From: Alteromonas sp. KUL42
Lineage (GTDB): Bacteria; Pseudomonadota; Gammaproteobacteria; Enterobacterales; Alteromonadaceae
Length of the DNA: 64,000 nucleotides
Reading direction: 5' to 3'
NCBI RefSeq assembly: GCF_006538325.1
Contig: NZ_BJKK01000011.1
Coordinates: 1-64,000, forward strand
Shown here: piece after piece, positions 18,891 through 27,059 of the stretch
How positions within the stretch are numbered: position 1 is the first letter of the stretch
Layout: each line of letters opens with the position of its first letter
Notes under the pieces: model-generated
The model's database searches: none
Told to the model about the DNA's origin: nothing
What the model saw: only the letters and a program-made list of their open reading frames with translations
Program-made: the position numbers and the translations under genes

Positions 18891-19805
18891 TTATTTATCG
18901 GTCATCTGCTTTAACCAGCGAATGCTTGATGTAAAGGTTTCGGGTACAGCACTGGTATGGTCGCTGTCGCTAATTACGTTTAAGCCATTTATTGTCATGT
19001 TGTTCTGGCTTTGTTTTAGCAAAGCAACAAACGCTTGGGTTACTTCCATTCTAGATGTTTCTAACTCGCCGATAGACACAAAAACATTGGCATTTTCTAC
19101 TTGTTGCTTTACTGGTTTGGCTGTTAGCTCTTTTAGCGCAACTAAGCTATTTTCACTGAGTGATGGGCTGCCCAATAGGTAATGCGTAAACGTGTTCGGC
19201 GCTTCAAGTAAAACATATGCGCCAAAGCCTGCGCCCATTGAATAACCCAAATAAGCATTTGCGTTTGGTGCTACACGGTACTGCTTTTCAACTTTTGGCA
19301 TTACATCTTGTTGAATAAAGCGTAGGAACGCCTCCGCTTTTCCAAATTGATATTTCTCTTGAACATCAGGTTTACTGTGTGAAGTAAAGGAGTAATCTCT
19401 AAAGCGGCTGGCATAGGCTCGACTATCACCGTAGTCAACATTACTTGGCATATTACGCTGCCAGGAAATACCTACAATAATAACCTCTGGTAGCAAAAAT
19501 TCGGTGGTGCCCGATAGTAAATCCATATGCCAATCGGCATCTGTGGTGTAAATAACTGGGTAGTGCTTTAAGGCTGGTTGATGCGCATGAGAGGTATTGT
19601 CTTTAGAAGCAGAATTTTCAGAATCGCTGCTTTCAAAAATGTATCCCTCTGGCAGCTTTACATATAGTTCGTAAAGCCCCCCTGTAACACTATTTTCAAG
19701 CGGTATAACCTGTGTTCTTGGTATTTCGACAGGATTTGGGGTGGCCTCTGCGCTTTGCGCTTCAATCAGCAAAACAATTAACAGTAGAAGTAAACGTAAC
19801 AGCAT
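18891..19805 (-). CDS. Exported alpha/beta-hydrolase, esterase D / IroE-like
   Basis: 304 residues with a cleavable signal (MLLRLLLLLIVLLIEAQSAEA). The fold is that of the 'putative esterase' family: PVIYTTDADWHM, EVIIVGISWQRNMP, then the nucleophile elbow GYSMGAGFGAYV (GxSxG), and a late SDHTSAVPETF that supplies the catalytic His. Such periplasmic enzymes include IroE-type siderophore esterases, but no siderophore genes are adjacent, so substrate is open. Monocistronic; about 230 nt upstream belong to the end of the next minus-strand gene's region. Confidence 0.8.
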   Translation of the reverse strand: MLLRLLLLLIVLLIEAQSAEATPNPVEIPRTQVIPLENSVTGGLYELYVKLPEGYIFESSDSENSASKDNTSHAHQPALKHYPVIYTTDADWHMDLLSGTTEFLLPEVIIVGISWQRNMPSNVDYGDSRAYASRFRDYSFTSHSKPDVQEKYQFGKAEAFLRFIQQDVMPKVEKQYRVAPNANAYLGYSMGAGFGAYVLLEAPNTFTHYLLGSPSLSENSLVALKELTAKPVKQQVENANVFVSIGELETSRMEVTQAFVALLKQSQNNMTINGLNVISDSDHTSAVPETFTSSIRWLKQMTDK

Positions 19806-20033
19806 AAAAGTTCCTTGAAAACGTGTGGTTAAACATCGCTAATGCAATGTCACATAATGTACTGAACTGTTACGAGAAAGTTTGAAGTGGTGCTGATTTA
19901 ATGATGATTTTTATCTGAAATGCGTTTTCAAATGAATTAAAGCGCACTTTGAATTGGTGCGCCTTGAAATAGTGCTTCTTGAAACAGAGCCACTTGAAAT
20001 AGCCCGTTGTATTTAAGGTTATCTACGTACTAG

Positions 20034-22319
20034 CTATTCAATGGTCAGTTCAACTACGTTTTTACGGGCTGCTACTCGCAGTGTGATTAAAATAATCTCA
20101 TCGTTAATATCAGTAATATAGTCCACCGTATCGGGTAGTTGTCCAAGAATAGTAAAAGCGGTACTGTTCATGTCATATTTCCACAGCTGATAACTATCGT
20201 TGATACCGTAAATCACGTTGTGGTGAATAACAAAATGCCTATCACTACCTTGATTAATGAGAGCGGGGATCACCTCATGCTCAATATTTCCAGACTGCCA
20301 AATACGCCCTACTGTGTCGGTATATACTAGGGTGCCATTGTCGGTTTTATCTGCCCAGTTAATAGATTTAGTCGACAGTATTGAGAAATCACCACTTTCT
20401 AGGTTAATTTCAACCAGCTTGCTTACACCTTGGTGAGAAATATTGGCTATAGCGGTTTGCTGGCCGTCCCAATGAAATAAGCTGTTTATAGGGTAATTAA
20501 AAGCAATGGGGTTTTCTCTGCCATCTAAATGTATACGCGTAAGCTGTGATGATGCGTTTACCAATACGCTATTGCCGTCTTGCGCCCATAACACGTCCAT
20601 CACCTGTGTATTCGTAGCGAAGTGGCTAAGCTGTTTTGTGTTGCTGCTTAGCTGCACTACAGTATTTGCAACTGACGCTGTCCATACCTGAGACGTACCA
20701 TCTCCTTCTGATGAGTACGCAACTAAATGCCCCGTAGGTTGAAACTTTGCGCGGTTCTCTTCAAGTGGCGAACGAATGGTGGTGTAAAAGTGAATGTCCC
20801 GATTAGTTTCGCTATTTGTGCTGTTTGTATCAATTAATTCAACATTCGATTCAGTATTCAATTGCGTATTCAAGTCGGTAAACAACGAGTTGAATTGTGC
20901 CAGCGGTATGGTGGCAATATCACTGTCGTAATATCCCTTAATGGCTAACATTTTTTTACCCTGCGGATGAAATAAAGGGGTACCAATTGCGTCGGTTAAG
21001 GGCATGCTAACAGGGTGAATGCTGCCATCGAATGTTACCGTGAAAAGCTGCTTACCCGTACTGAAAATAAGGTGGTTATCTACAGGGGAAAAATTGGGGT
21101 ATATCACGTCGTACTTGGGAATAGCGTCCTCATAGTTAATGGGTACGCTAGAAAGTAATTTACCTGCCGCATCAAGCTTTTCAATATGAAGCACACCAGA
21201 TTCATGCAAAGTGGTGAGTGCCATTATCTGGTTGTGGTGTGAGTAATCAAAAGACACCACACTGCCATTATCCAGTGCATAAAGTGGCGTACTTTTGCTG
21301 TCGTTAATGGCGTAGCTAATAAGCTTCCATCGTCCTTGTTCTTTTTGCAGAAGGGCAATGTCATTGTTGCTAGTCCAAATAGGGCTTTTTATTTCTGTAT
21401 GTTTGCATTCCATCAAGGTTTGCGGCGTTTGTGGCGATAGCAACGCTTGCTCAAAATCTATTTGTTGTAATTGAAAGCAGGTTTTCTGTTCAACAGGGGT
21501 AGTGCAACGGCTCTCTTTCACAAACGCAAGTGCTGAACCGTTTTGTGAAAATGCCAAACTGCCGTATGAGCCAAGCTCTTCGGTAAGCTGGAATTCCTGC
21601 TGTGTACCAATGTGCTTTGCCCATAACTGACTTTTGCACATTACGTCAGGAAACCGCTGAAACACAATATATTGGCCGTCAGGAGAGTACGCACTGGCCA
21701 GCTCTCTGTTGTCTGTTGAAGTCAGTAAACGAATATCTTTTATTCTCATAACATCGGTTACGGGCGATGAAGCCGTAAAAGCAGCAATAGTGCCGATGAC
21801 AAGAAGCGCAACCGCGAAAATAAGCAATGCATAGCGCTGTTTTGATGATGATTTAGTCGACTTAGTTGGCGGCTCAGATAGCTGCTCAGATGGCTCAGAC
21901 GTAAGAGTGTCGTGCTGCAATGTTTCTGATTTTTCTGTGATATCCCTATTGGCGTCGCTAGTAAGAACTCTAGGTTGTGCTGAGGGAGGATGTGTTGAGA
22001 CGCGTTCCCAACGGATGTCACACTCTAAGCTGTAACCTTTTTTGGCGTGGGTTTTAATAAAACTTTGTGCTTTGCCATCATCGCCAAATGCCTTTCTCAA
22101 CTGTGCAATACAGCGTTGTAACGAATTGGGGGAGACTATTGTACCTGCCCACACATTATCTAGTAATTCATCTTGGCTAATAACTTCGCCTTGTCGGGAA
22201 GCCAAATAGGTCAATACCGCCAATGCTTTAGGGGGAAGAGTTTGCGCTTGTTTGTTATGTACTATTTGGTTGCGTGAAACGTCAACAAAAAAGCCGCCAA
22301 TCCAATATTGTTCGGTCAT
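20034..22319 (-). CDS. CadC/ToxR-like membrane-bound transcriptional regulator with periplasmic TolB-like propeller
   Basis: 761 residues. Residues 1-105 are an OmpR-type winged helix (LPPKALAVLTYLASRQGEVI, ELLDNVW, LQRCIAQLRKAFGD, KTHAKKGYSL). A low-complexity Ser/Thr/Glu linker and one membrane helix follow (about 167-187, RYALLIFAVALLVIGTIAAF). The remaining 570 residues are periplasmic, with repeated blade-like motifs (YSPDGQYIVFQR, FSQNGSALAFVKE, FHPQGKKMLAI, FQPTGHLVAYSSEG) of a TolB/WD40-like beta propeller. It should bind DNA from the membrane in response to a periplasmic signal. It is divergent from a secreted serine hydrolase gene, a likely target. Confidence 0.88.
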   Translation of the reverse strand: MTEQYWIGGFFVDVSRNQIVHNKQAQTLPPKALAVLTYLASRQGEVISQDELLDNVWAGTIVSPNSLQRCIAQLRKAFGDDGKAQSFIKTHAKKGYSLECDIRWERVSTHPPSAQPRVLTSDANRDITEKSETLQHDTLTSEPSEQLSEPPTKSTKSSSKQRYALLIFAVALLVIGTIAAFTASSPVTDVMRIKDIRLLTSTDNRELASAYSPDGQYIVFQRFPDVMCKSQLWAKHIGTQQEFQLTEELGSYGSLAFSQNGSALAFVKESRCTTPVEQKTCFQLQQIDFEQALLSPQTPQTLMECKHTEIKSPIWTSNNDIALLQKEQGRWKLISYAINDSKSTPLYALDNGSVVSFDYSHHNQIMALTTLHESGVLHIEKLDAAGKLLSSVPINYEDAIPKYDVIYPNFSPVDNHLIFSTGKQLFTVTFDGSIHPVSMPLTDAIGTPLFHPQGKKMLAIKGYYDSDIATIPLAQFNSLFTDLNTQLNTESNVELIDTNSTNSETNRDIHFYTTIRSPLEENRAKFQPTGHLVAYSSEGDGTSQVWTASVANTVVQLSSNTKQLSHFATNTQVMDVLWAQDGNSVLVNASSQLTRIHLDGRENPIAFNYPINSLFHWDGQQTAIANISHQGVSKLVEINLESGDFSILSTKSINWADKTDNGTLVYTDTVGRIWQSGNIEHEVIPALINQGSDRHFVIHHNVIYGINDSYQLWKYDMNSTAFTILGQLPDTVDYITDINDEIILITLRVAARKNVVELTIE

Positions 22320-22534
22320 AAGGTCTCTAAACAGTCAGAAAACAAAGCACCCTCGTTTTTGGTGCAAATGCTAGTAGTAATACACTACCACTATAGGCTT
22401 TTGATAAGAATAAGTGTTGTCTTGATTACGCAAAAATCAGCAAAAAATCAGCACGTTTTTCATGCTTAATTTAGGTGAGTTGCTAGGTTTCCAAACATCA
22501 TTATTCGATGGCGATAACAAAGCAAGGAACTAAG

Positions 22535-23824
22535 ATGAAGCGAACTAATAACAATCAGACTAATGTAAATCAAACAGTAATGAAGCAGATGGCAAAGGCG
22601 GTAGCGACAATTGCTATTACATTTTCTATCGGTAGTTTACAAAGTGCTTTGGCCGAGACCACATTACAAGCACAGTCTCAAACACTGCCAACAGCATCAA
22701 AAGAAGAGGCGCAAATAGTGCATTGGCGAATGCCAGAAATAGAAAAGCGCTTTATGGATATTTCTGAGCTAACAACGCCTTATATTGATACGTCGCCAAC
22801 AGTCTTGAATGACGGTATTCCGGTTGGCTCGATTAAAAGTGCGGGCATAAGCGAGGAGTCGATAATTGCGCTGGCCAAAGAGATGGCAACGGGACAGCAT
22901 GGAAATTATGACAGTATGCTAATTGCACAAGATGGCAAGCTGCTATTTGAGTCCTATTTTAAGCGTGGTCGCGTCGACTTATCGCATCCGCAGTCATCTG
23001 CCACTAAAAGCTATACCTCGTTAGTATTGGGCCGAGCAATACAGCTGGGGTATCTCACTATGGATGATCTTCATAAGCCTGTTATTAGCTTTTTAGACAA
23101 TATTGATCGCAGCAAGCTTGTCGAAGGCGCAGATAAAATCACTCTGCACCATGCACTTACCATGACCACGGGAGTAAAAATTAGTGACGAAGGTTGGGAA
23201 GCCATAAATGCCGACCTTGAGCGCATAAATGGGCAAGGTGAAATTCAGGCGGTTTTAGAAGATACGGCGCCCATCACAACCGAATCGCAGACGTTCAAGT
23301 ACGGCACTGGGCCGCGATTTATCATGCAAGTTATAGACGCCGTTGTGCCCGGCACTGCCCGTGAGTTTATCGATAAAGAGCTTTTTGGCAAGCTGGGTAT
23401 TACCAATTATGCATGGCGCACAGCACCGAGCGGTCTTCCTGAATCGGGTTGGAAAGTTAGTGTCACTTCAAGAGATATGATGAAAATGGGGCTGCTAGCA
23501 AGTAATGGTGGACAGTGGCGAGGTGAGCAGCTCATTCATAAAGGTTACTTAGCACAAGCCACTCAAAGGCAGGTGATAACCGGTGATGATGATATTTTTG
23601 GTGGTGGTGAACGCGTTTCTCATCAGGGATATGGCTATTTTTGGTGGGGAGCCGACGTTGAACTTGATGGTAAAAAACACTTCATGTTCTCAGCCCAAGG
23701 TGGCGGCGGTATGTATATTTTAGTCATTAAAGACTTTGATTTGGTTGTGGTGGTGACGGCTCACGAAAGGGACGATATTACACAGCAGCTTGTGGCTGAG
23801 CGCATATTGCCCCTTCTTCCTTAA
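22535..23824 (+). CDS. Secreted serine hydrolase, beta-lactamase class C / penicillin-binding-like
   Basis: 429 residues from ATG 22535, which has AAGGA 7 nt upstream; the in-frame ATG at 22508 lacks one. Signal segment MAKAVATIAITFSIGSLQSALAE. The serine beta-lactamase/DD-peptidase fold is shown by SSATKSYTSLV (SxxK nucleophile, about 160), HHALTMTTGVKIS, FKYGTGPRFI (YxN-like) and the late QGGGGMYI (KTG-box equivalent). Substrate unknown: muropeptide, D-amino-acid peptide or ester. Transcribed away from the CadC-like regulator across a 190-nt shared promoter region, so probably under its control. Confidence 0.83.
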   Translation: MKRTNNNQTNVNQTVMKQMAKAVATIAITFSIGSLQSALAETTLQAQSQTLPTASKEEAQIVHWRMPEIEKRFMDISELTTPYIDTSPTVLNDGIPVGSIKSAGISEESIIALAKEMATGQHGNYDSMLIAQDGKLLFESYFKRGRVDLSHPQSSATKSYTSLVLGRAIQLGYLTMDDLHKPVISFLDNIDRSKLVEGADKITLHHALTMTTGVKISDEGWEAINADLERINGQGEIQAVLEDTAPITTESQTFKYGTGPRFIMQVIDAVVPGTAREFIDKELFGKLGITNYAWRTAPSGLPESGWKVSVTSRDMMKMGLLASNGGQWRGEQLIHKGYLAQATQRQVITGDDDIFGGGERVSHQGYGYFWWGADVELDGKKHFMFSAQGGGGMYILVIKDFDLVVVVTAHERDDITQQLVAERILPLLP

Positions 23825-23881
23825 CCCTTTGCGGCGACTGCGGTATAATCATGTATTCTTGTTTAATTCATAGGCACAATC

Positions 23882-24163
23882 ATGGCAACCGCAGCAGCCC
23901 TTCATATTTTGGTGAAAACAGAAAAAGAAGCGTTATCTATTTTAGAACAGCTTAAAAAGGGTAAAGATTTTGCTACATTAGCCAAGCGTCATTCTACTTG
24001 CCCGTCTGGTAAGCGCGGTGGTGATTTAGGTGAATTTCGCCGCGGACAAATGGTTAAAGCCTTCGACGATGTGGTCTTCAAAAAAGAAGTGTTAAAAATA
24101 CACGGGCCTGTTAAAACCCGTTTCGGCTTTCACCTTATTAAAACCCTGTATCGAAACGGTTAA
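23882..24163 (+). CDS. ppiC: Parvulin-type peptidyl-prolyl cis-trans isomerase
   Basis: 93 residues, a single cytoplasmic parvulin domain with no signal peptide, as in E. coli Ppi[64 protein letters not shown]. Accelerates prolyl bond isomerisation during folding. 57 nt after the serine hydrolase; its own promoter is likely in the gap. Confidence 0.95.
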   Translation: MATAAALHILVKTEKEALSILEQLKKGKDFATLAKRHSTCPSGKRGGDLGEFRRGQMVKAFDDVVFKKEVLKIHGPVKTRFGFHLIKTLYRNG

Positions 24164-24172
24164 AGCATTAGG

Positions 24173-24922
24173 TTAAGGTACCCACTTCTCACCGCACACA
24201 CTGTGTTTGGTGTATATATTATAAGGGCTGTTGAAGTCGTGAATTGTGCTCCGTAGCGCCTTGTTATGATCAACACTAATAAATGGCGTGTCTGAAGCTT
24301 TGCCTTTGTCGTCCAGCGGGTAATAGCTGCTTGAATAGTCGGTTAGCTGCATTCTGTTGTCGATTCCATTGTCGGTTAGCCGAACTCGTGTTATTGCTTT
24401 GAACCGCGTATTTGGGTCCTGCAGGCTGACGAGCTTCTTAAAGTAGTAACCTTTGTCGGTTTGTAACTGTGAAAAACCATTCAGTGTTTCAATGAGGCTT
24501 TTTAAATCAATAGCTTCCCGTTGCAACATAAAATCGTGATGAATAATACTGCTGTCTTTGGCGTGACTGTCTTCCTTGTTTACTGTTTTACCTGCGGTGT
24601 ACGCCTGCTCAGATTCTAAACTCGAAAGGTACTCTTGGCCTTCATCAGTATAGTTAATTAAGGCTTTTGTGTTCATGTTTACATAGTAGTCGCTAATACC
24701 AGCGGGAAGCACTTCAAAAAGCATCACATCAGGTGTTGCAGCGCCTCGTTCTTCCGGTGTTTGAGGGCCTTTTGCTTCGCATTTGTCAGAGATGAAATAG
24801 TAGTATTGCCCTGCTTCAATGGCATAGGCTGGTGCTGAAGTTATGCCATAAAGTAGTGCAACAAACGTCATCAACAAGGTTTTATTGTGTTGAGTATTTT
24901 GTCTGATAGTGCGAAGAAGCAT
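24173..24922 (-). CDS. Exported protein of unknown function
   Basis: 249 residues with a signal peptide (about 17-35, LMTFVALLYGITSAPAYA). The mature part is mixed alpha/beta and polar, with two cysteines (ISDKCEAKG near the N-terminus and HSVCGEKWVP at the very C-terminus) that could form a disulfide joining the ends. I do not recognise the family. It converges with ppiC (9 nt between stops) and lies about 90 nt downstream of fecR-like on the same strand. Confidence 0.6.
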   Translation of the reverse strand: MLLRTIRQNTQHNKTLLMTFVALLYGITSAPAYAIEAGQYYYFISDKCEAKGPQTPEERGAATPDVMLFEVLPAGISDYYVNMNTKALINYTDEGQEYLSSLESEQAYTAGKTVNKEDSHAKDSSIIHHDFMLQREAIDLKSLIETLNGFSQLQTDKGYYFKKLVSLQDPNTRFKAITRVRLTDNGIDNRMQLTDYSSSYYPLDDKGKASDTPFISVDHNKALRSTIHDFNSPYNIYTKHSVCGEKWVP

Positions 24923-25015
24923 AAAAATACTGCCCTTAATATCAATTCTGTTTCAGTGAAACGTTATTGTAAGGGCTTAGTACTTAAAGGGCGAGAGATG
25001 CTTCGCTTTTGCGTG

Positions 25016-26110
25016 TTACTGCATGCGTGAGCGAAGCACGATGGTATCGTCAGTATAGTCTGTCGAAATTTGTAAATTGTCTGCCAGCGTAGCAATTAAC
25101 GCATCAACATCGTTCGTGTTGAATAGGCCTGCAACTTGTAGATTGGCTAATTTGGTATCACCTAGTACTACGGTCTTGTCAGTGTAGCGGCTTACCTCTT
25201 CAATAACGTTTATGAGCGTTTCACCGCGAAATATTATTTTGCCTTCTCGCCAACTTAAGTCATTGGCAATATCTTGTAGTGAGATGGGCTCCACGGTGCT
25301 ATTTGGTAAAGAAAGCACTGACTTTTGACCTTCAACCAAGGTCATAGCGTTGTTTGTGGATTTGATCACAGGGGCCAAAAGTCTATTGGCGTCGGTTTGA
25401 GTAAACGTATAGCTGGCTACCTCTACGACACCCTCAGTGACAACAAGTTCTAGGTCGCCGCGATGATATTGCACGTTAAACGCGGTCCCAATGGCTTGAA
25501 TTGCTTTACCTGCCGCCAGCACATTAAGCGGGCGCTTTTTATCTTTGGCCACTTCTATATGAAGTTCACCTCGCAGTAGTTCAATGGTGCGAGACGTCTC
25601 AGTAAACGCAATATTGACCTGCGAATTGGTGTTGAGCCACAGTGTACTGCCATCTTCTAAACTAATGCTTTTGTGCTCACCGGGCTTAGTAGATGCTTGT
25701 AATGAATAACGCGCCACTTGAGCAACCTCGTTACTTTGCGGTTGTGATGAGAAAAAATGAAAACCTTGGAAACTCAACACACCTACTAACAGTAAAGACG
25801 CGGCTATTGCTACCGGACGCTTCCAGCGCAAATTAGCCAAGTGCATCGTAGTCTTATCGCTAGACTCAGGCGCGTGAGGTACGATATCCGCCAACTCACT
25901 AAGTACCGACATTTTGTCCCACAGTGCCACCATTTCTAAAAAGGTGTCGCGGTGCAAAGGTATAGCTAACCACTCTTTAAGTGTATTTGTTTGTTCAGCG
26001 TCGAGTCCACTTTCTAGTTTAACTAACCACATGCTTGCTTCATCCAGCACGTGATCGTCGCTTTTTAAAGGTACTACGTTGTCTGGCGACTGATTTGGTG
26101 AATTAGTCAT
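25016..26110 (-). CDS. FecR-family anti-sigma / sigma-regulator
   Basis: 364 residues. The cytoplasmic N-terminus includes a DUF4880-type segment (EASMWLVKLESGLDAEQTNTLKEWL). A single membrane helix lies at about 119-138 (WKRPVAIAASLLLVGVLSFQG), then a periplasmic FecR domain (KPGEHKSISLEDGSTLWLNTNSQVN, RTIELLRGELHIEVAKD, AIGTAFNVQY) and a C-terminal STN-like region (YTDKTVVLGD, VAGLFNTNDVDALI). It relays occupancy of a TonB receptor's STN domain to the ECF sigma factor. Overlaps the sigma gene by 8 nt. Confidence 0.92.
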   Translation of the reverse strand: MTNSPNQSPDNVVPLKSDDHVLDEASMWLVKLESGLDAEQTNTLKEWLAIPLHRDTFLEMVALWDKMSVLSELADIVPHAPESSDKTTMHLANLRWKRPVAIAASLLLVGVLSFQGFHFFSSQPQSNEVAQVARYSLQASTKPGEHKSISLEDGSTLWLNTNSQVNIAFTETSRTIELLRGELHIEVAKDKKRPLNVLAAGKAIQAIGTAFNVQYHRGDLELVVTEGVVEVASYTFTQTDANRLLAPVIKSTNNAMTLVEGQKSVLSLPNSTVEPISLQDIANDLSWREGKIIFRGETLINVIEEVSRYTDKTVVLGDTKLANLQVAGLFNTNDVDALIATLADNLQISTDYTDDTIVLRSRMQ

Positions 26111-26702
26111 GTGCGTCTCTCTTTACCCGCTCACTGTATGAATGCCCACTGCTTATATAAGCGCTTGGCCGTGATTGCGGGCTGCTTTCGCTACCTTGCC
26201 GGCGCATAAACAAGGTGCATCGTTTTATACCTTCGGCAATATGTTTTTCCACGGTCTTTTCGCTTATCTCTAACTCTTGGGCAATCTCTTTAAGAGAGTA
26301 GCCATACACTTTCTTTAATACAAATGCGCGCCTACATTGTTTAGGGAGCGCGCGCACTGCATCACAAAATAGCTTAAATTCTTGTTGGGTAGCATTGTTG
26401 TTGAACGTTTCATCGTCAATACCACTTATCGCGCTTTCAAGCGCTTGTGCCACTTCAACACTGTCGTCGACCATACGCGTATCGGCGCGCTTTAAATGGT
26501 CGTACGCCAGATTTTTCGCTGTTTTAAACAAAAATGATTTGGGCTCTTTAATATGCTCTGTTGATTTCGCCTGACATAAACGCACGTAAGTATCCTGGAG
26601 AATATCATCCACTTCTTTAGGCGGCACAAGTCGCGATAGCATTTTAGCCATCGAACCACGGGCCGACATATAGGCATTATGTATGGCTGTTTCTATGGGC
26701 AT
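26103..26702 (-). CDS. FecI-like ECF RNA polymerase sigma factor
   Basis: 199 residues. Region 2: ILQDTYVRLCQAKSTEHIKEPKSFLFKTAKNLAYDHLKR (split here: DTYVRLCQAK and FLFKTAKNLAYDHLKR). Region 4: ALPKQCRRAFVLKKVYGYSLKEIAQEL then SEKTVEKHIAEGIKRC. Pairs with the FecR-like protein; the divergent STN-domain TonB receptor is the expected signal receiver and target. C-terminal 30 residues are a polar tail beyond the usual end of the family. Confidence 0.93.
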   Translation of the reverse strand: MPIETAIHNAYMSARGSMAKMLSRLVPPKEVDDILQDTYVRLCQAKSTEHIKEPKSFLFKTAKNLAYDHLKRADTRMVDDSVEVAQALESAISGIDDETFNNNATQQEFKLFCDAVRALPKQCRRAFVLKKVYGYSLKEIAQELEISEKTVEKHIAEGIKRCTLFMRRQGSESSPQSRPSAYISSGHSYSERVKRDAHD

Positions 26703-27059
26703 ATTGTTATTTTTTATCGTTGTTATTTATACAGACGAGTGCGCGGTCATTTTCCCCCAATGTTTTTTCAATAAGCAATGAAAAACATCAATGAGAAATT
26801 AAATTTGTTAATAGGTTGTATATAATGCGCCGCTAGTTTAAAACAACAAAGCAGTCAATTTTGGCCCCACCCCCCACAGGGGTATGGCCATTTTTTAAGC
26901 ATACTGCACATAAATGTACTTATTTGGGGCCACCAAACCACGTACATTTGCAATTGTCTGACTGAAAAATGACTCGTGCATAAATTATGAACAAAGATAA
27001 ACAGGCTCTAGCTACTATTCGATAGTTGCAATAAAAAAGCTAATGAAAATAATAAGATA
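26703..27059 (+). promoter_or_regulatory. Divergent promoter region and structured leader of the STN TonB receptor
   Basis: No gene is seen in these 357 bp. TATAAT at 26821-26826 has a weak TTAAAT -35 16 nt upstream, predicting a leader of about 225 nt. The leader holds (a) a terminator-like hairpin, TGGCC/GGCCA plus ACCCC/GGGGT arms (26862-26890), followed by six T; (b) TGGGGCCA at 26925-26932, perfectly complementary to TGGCCCCA at 26862-26869 in the first arm of (a); (c) AAATGTAC / GTACATTT (26912-26919, 26942-26949), an 8-bp perfect stem that encloses (b). Hairpin (a) and pairing (b) exclude each other. Confidence 0.55.

Noticed and set aside
19920..20033. Imperfect TTGAAATAG-like short repeats downstream of the CadC-like gene
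   Set aside because: Four loose copies at 15-17 bp spacing, too degenerate to call a repeat or binding array.
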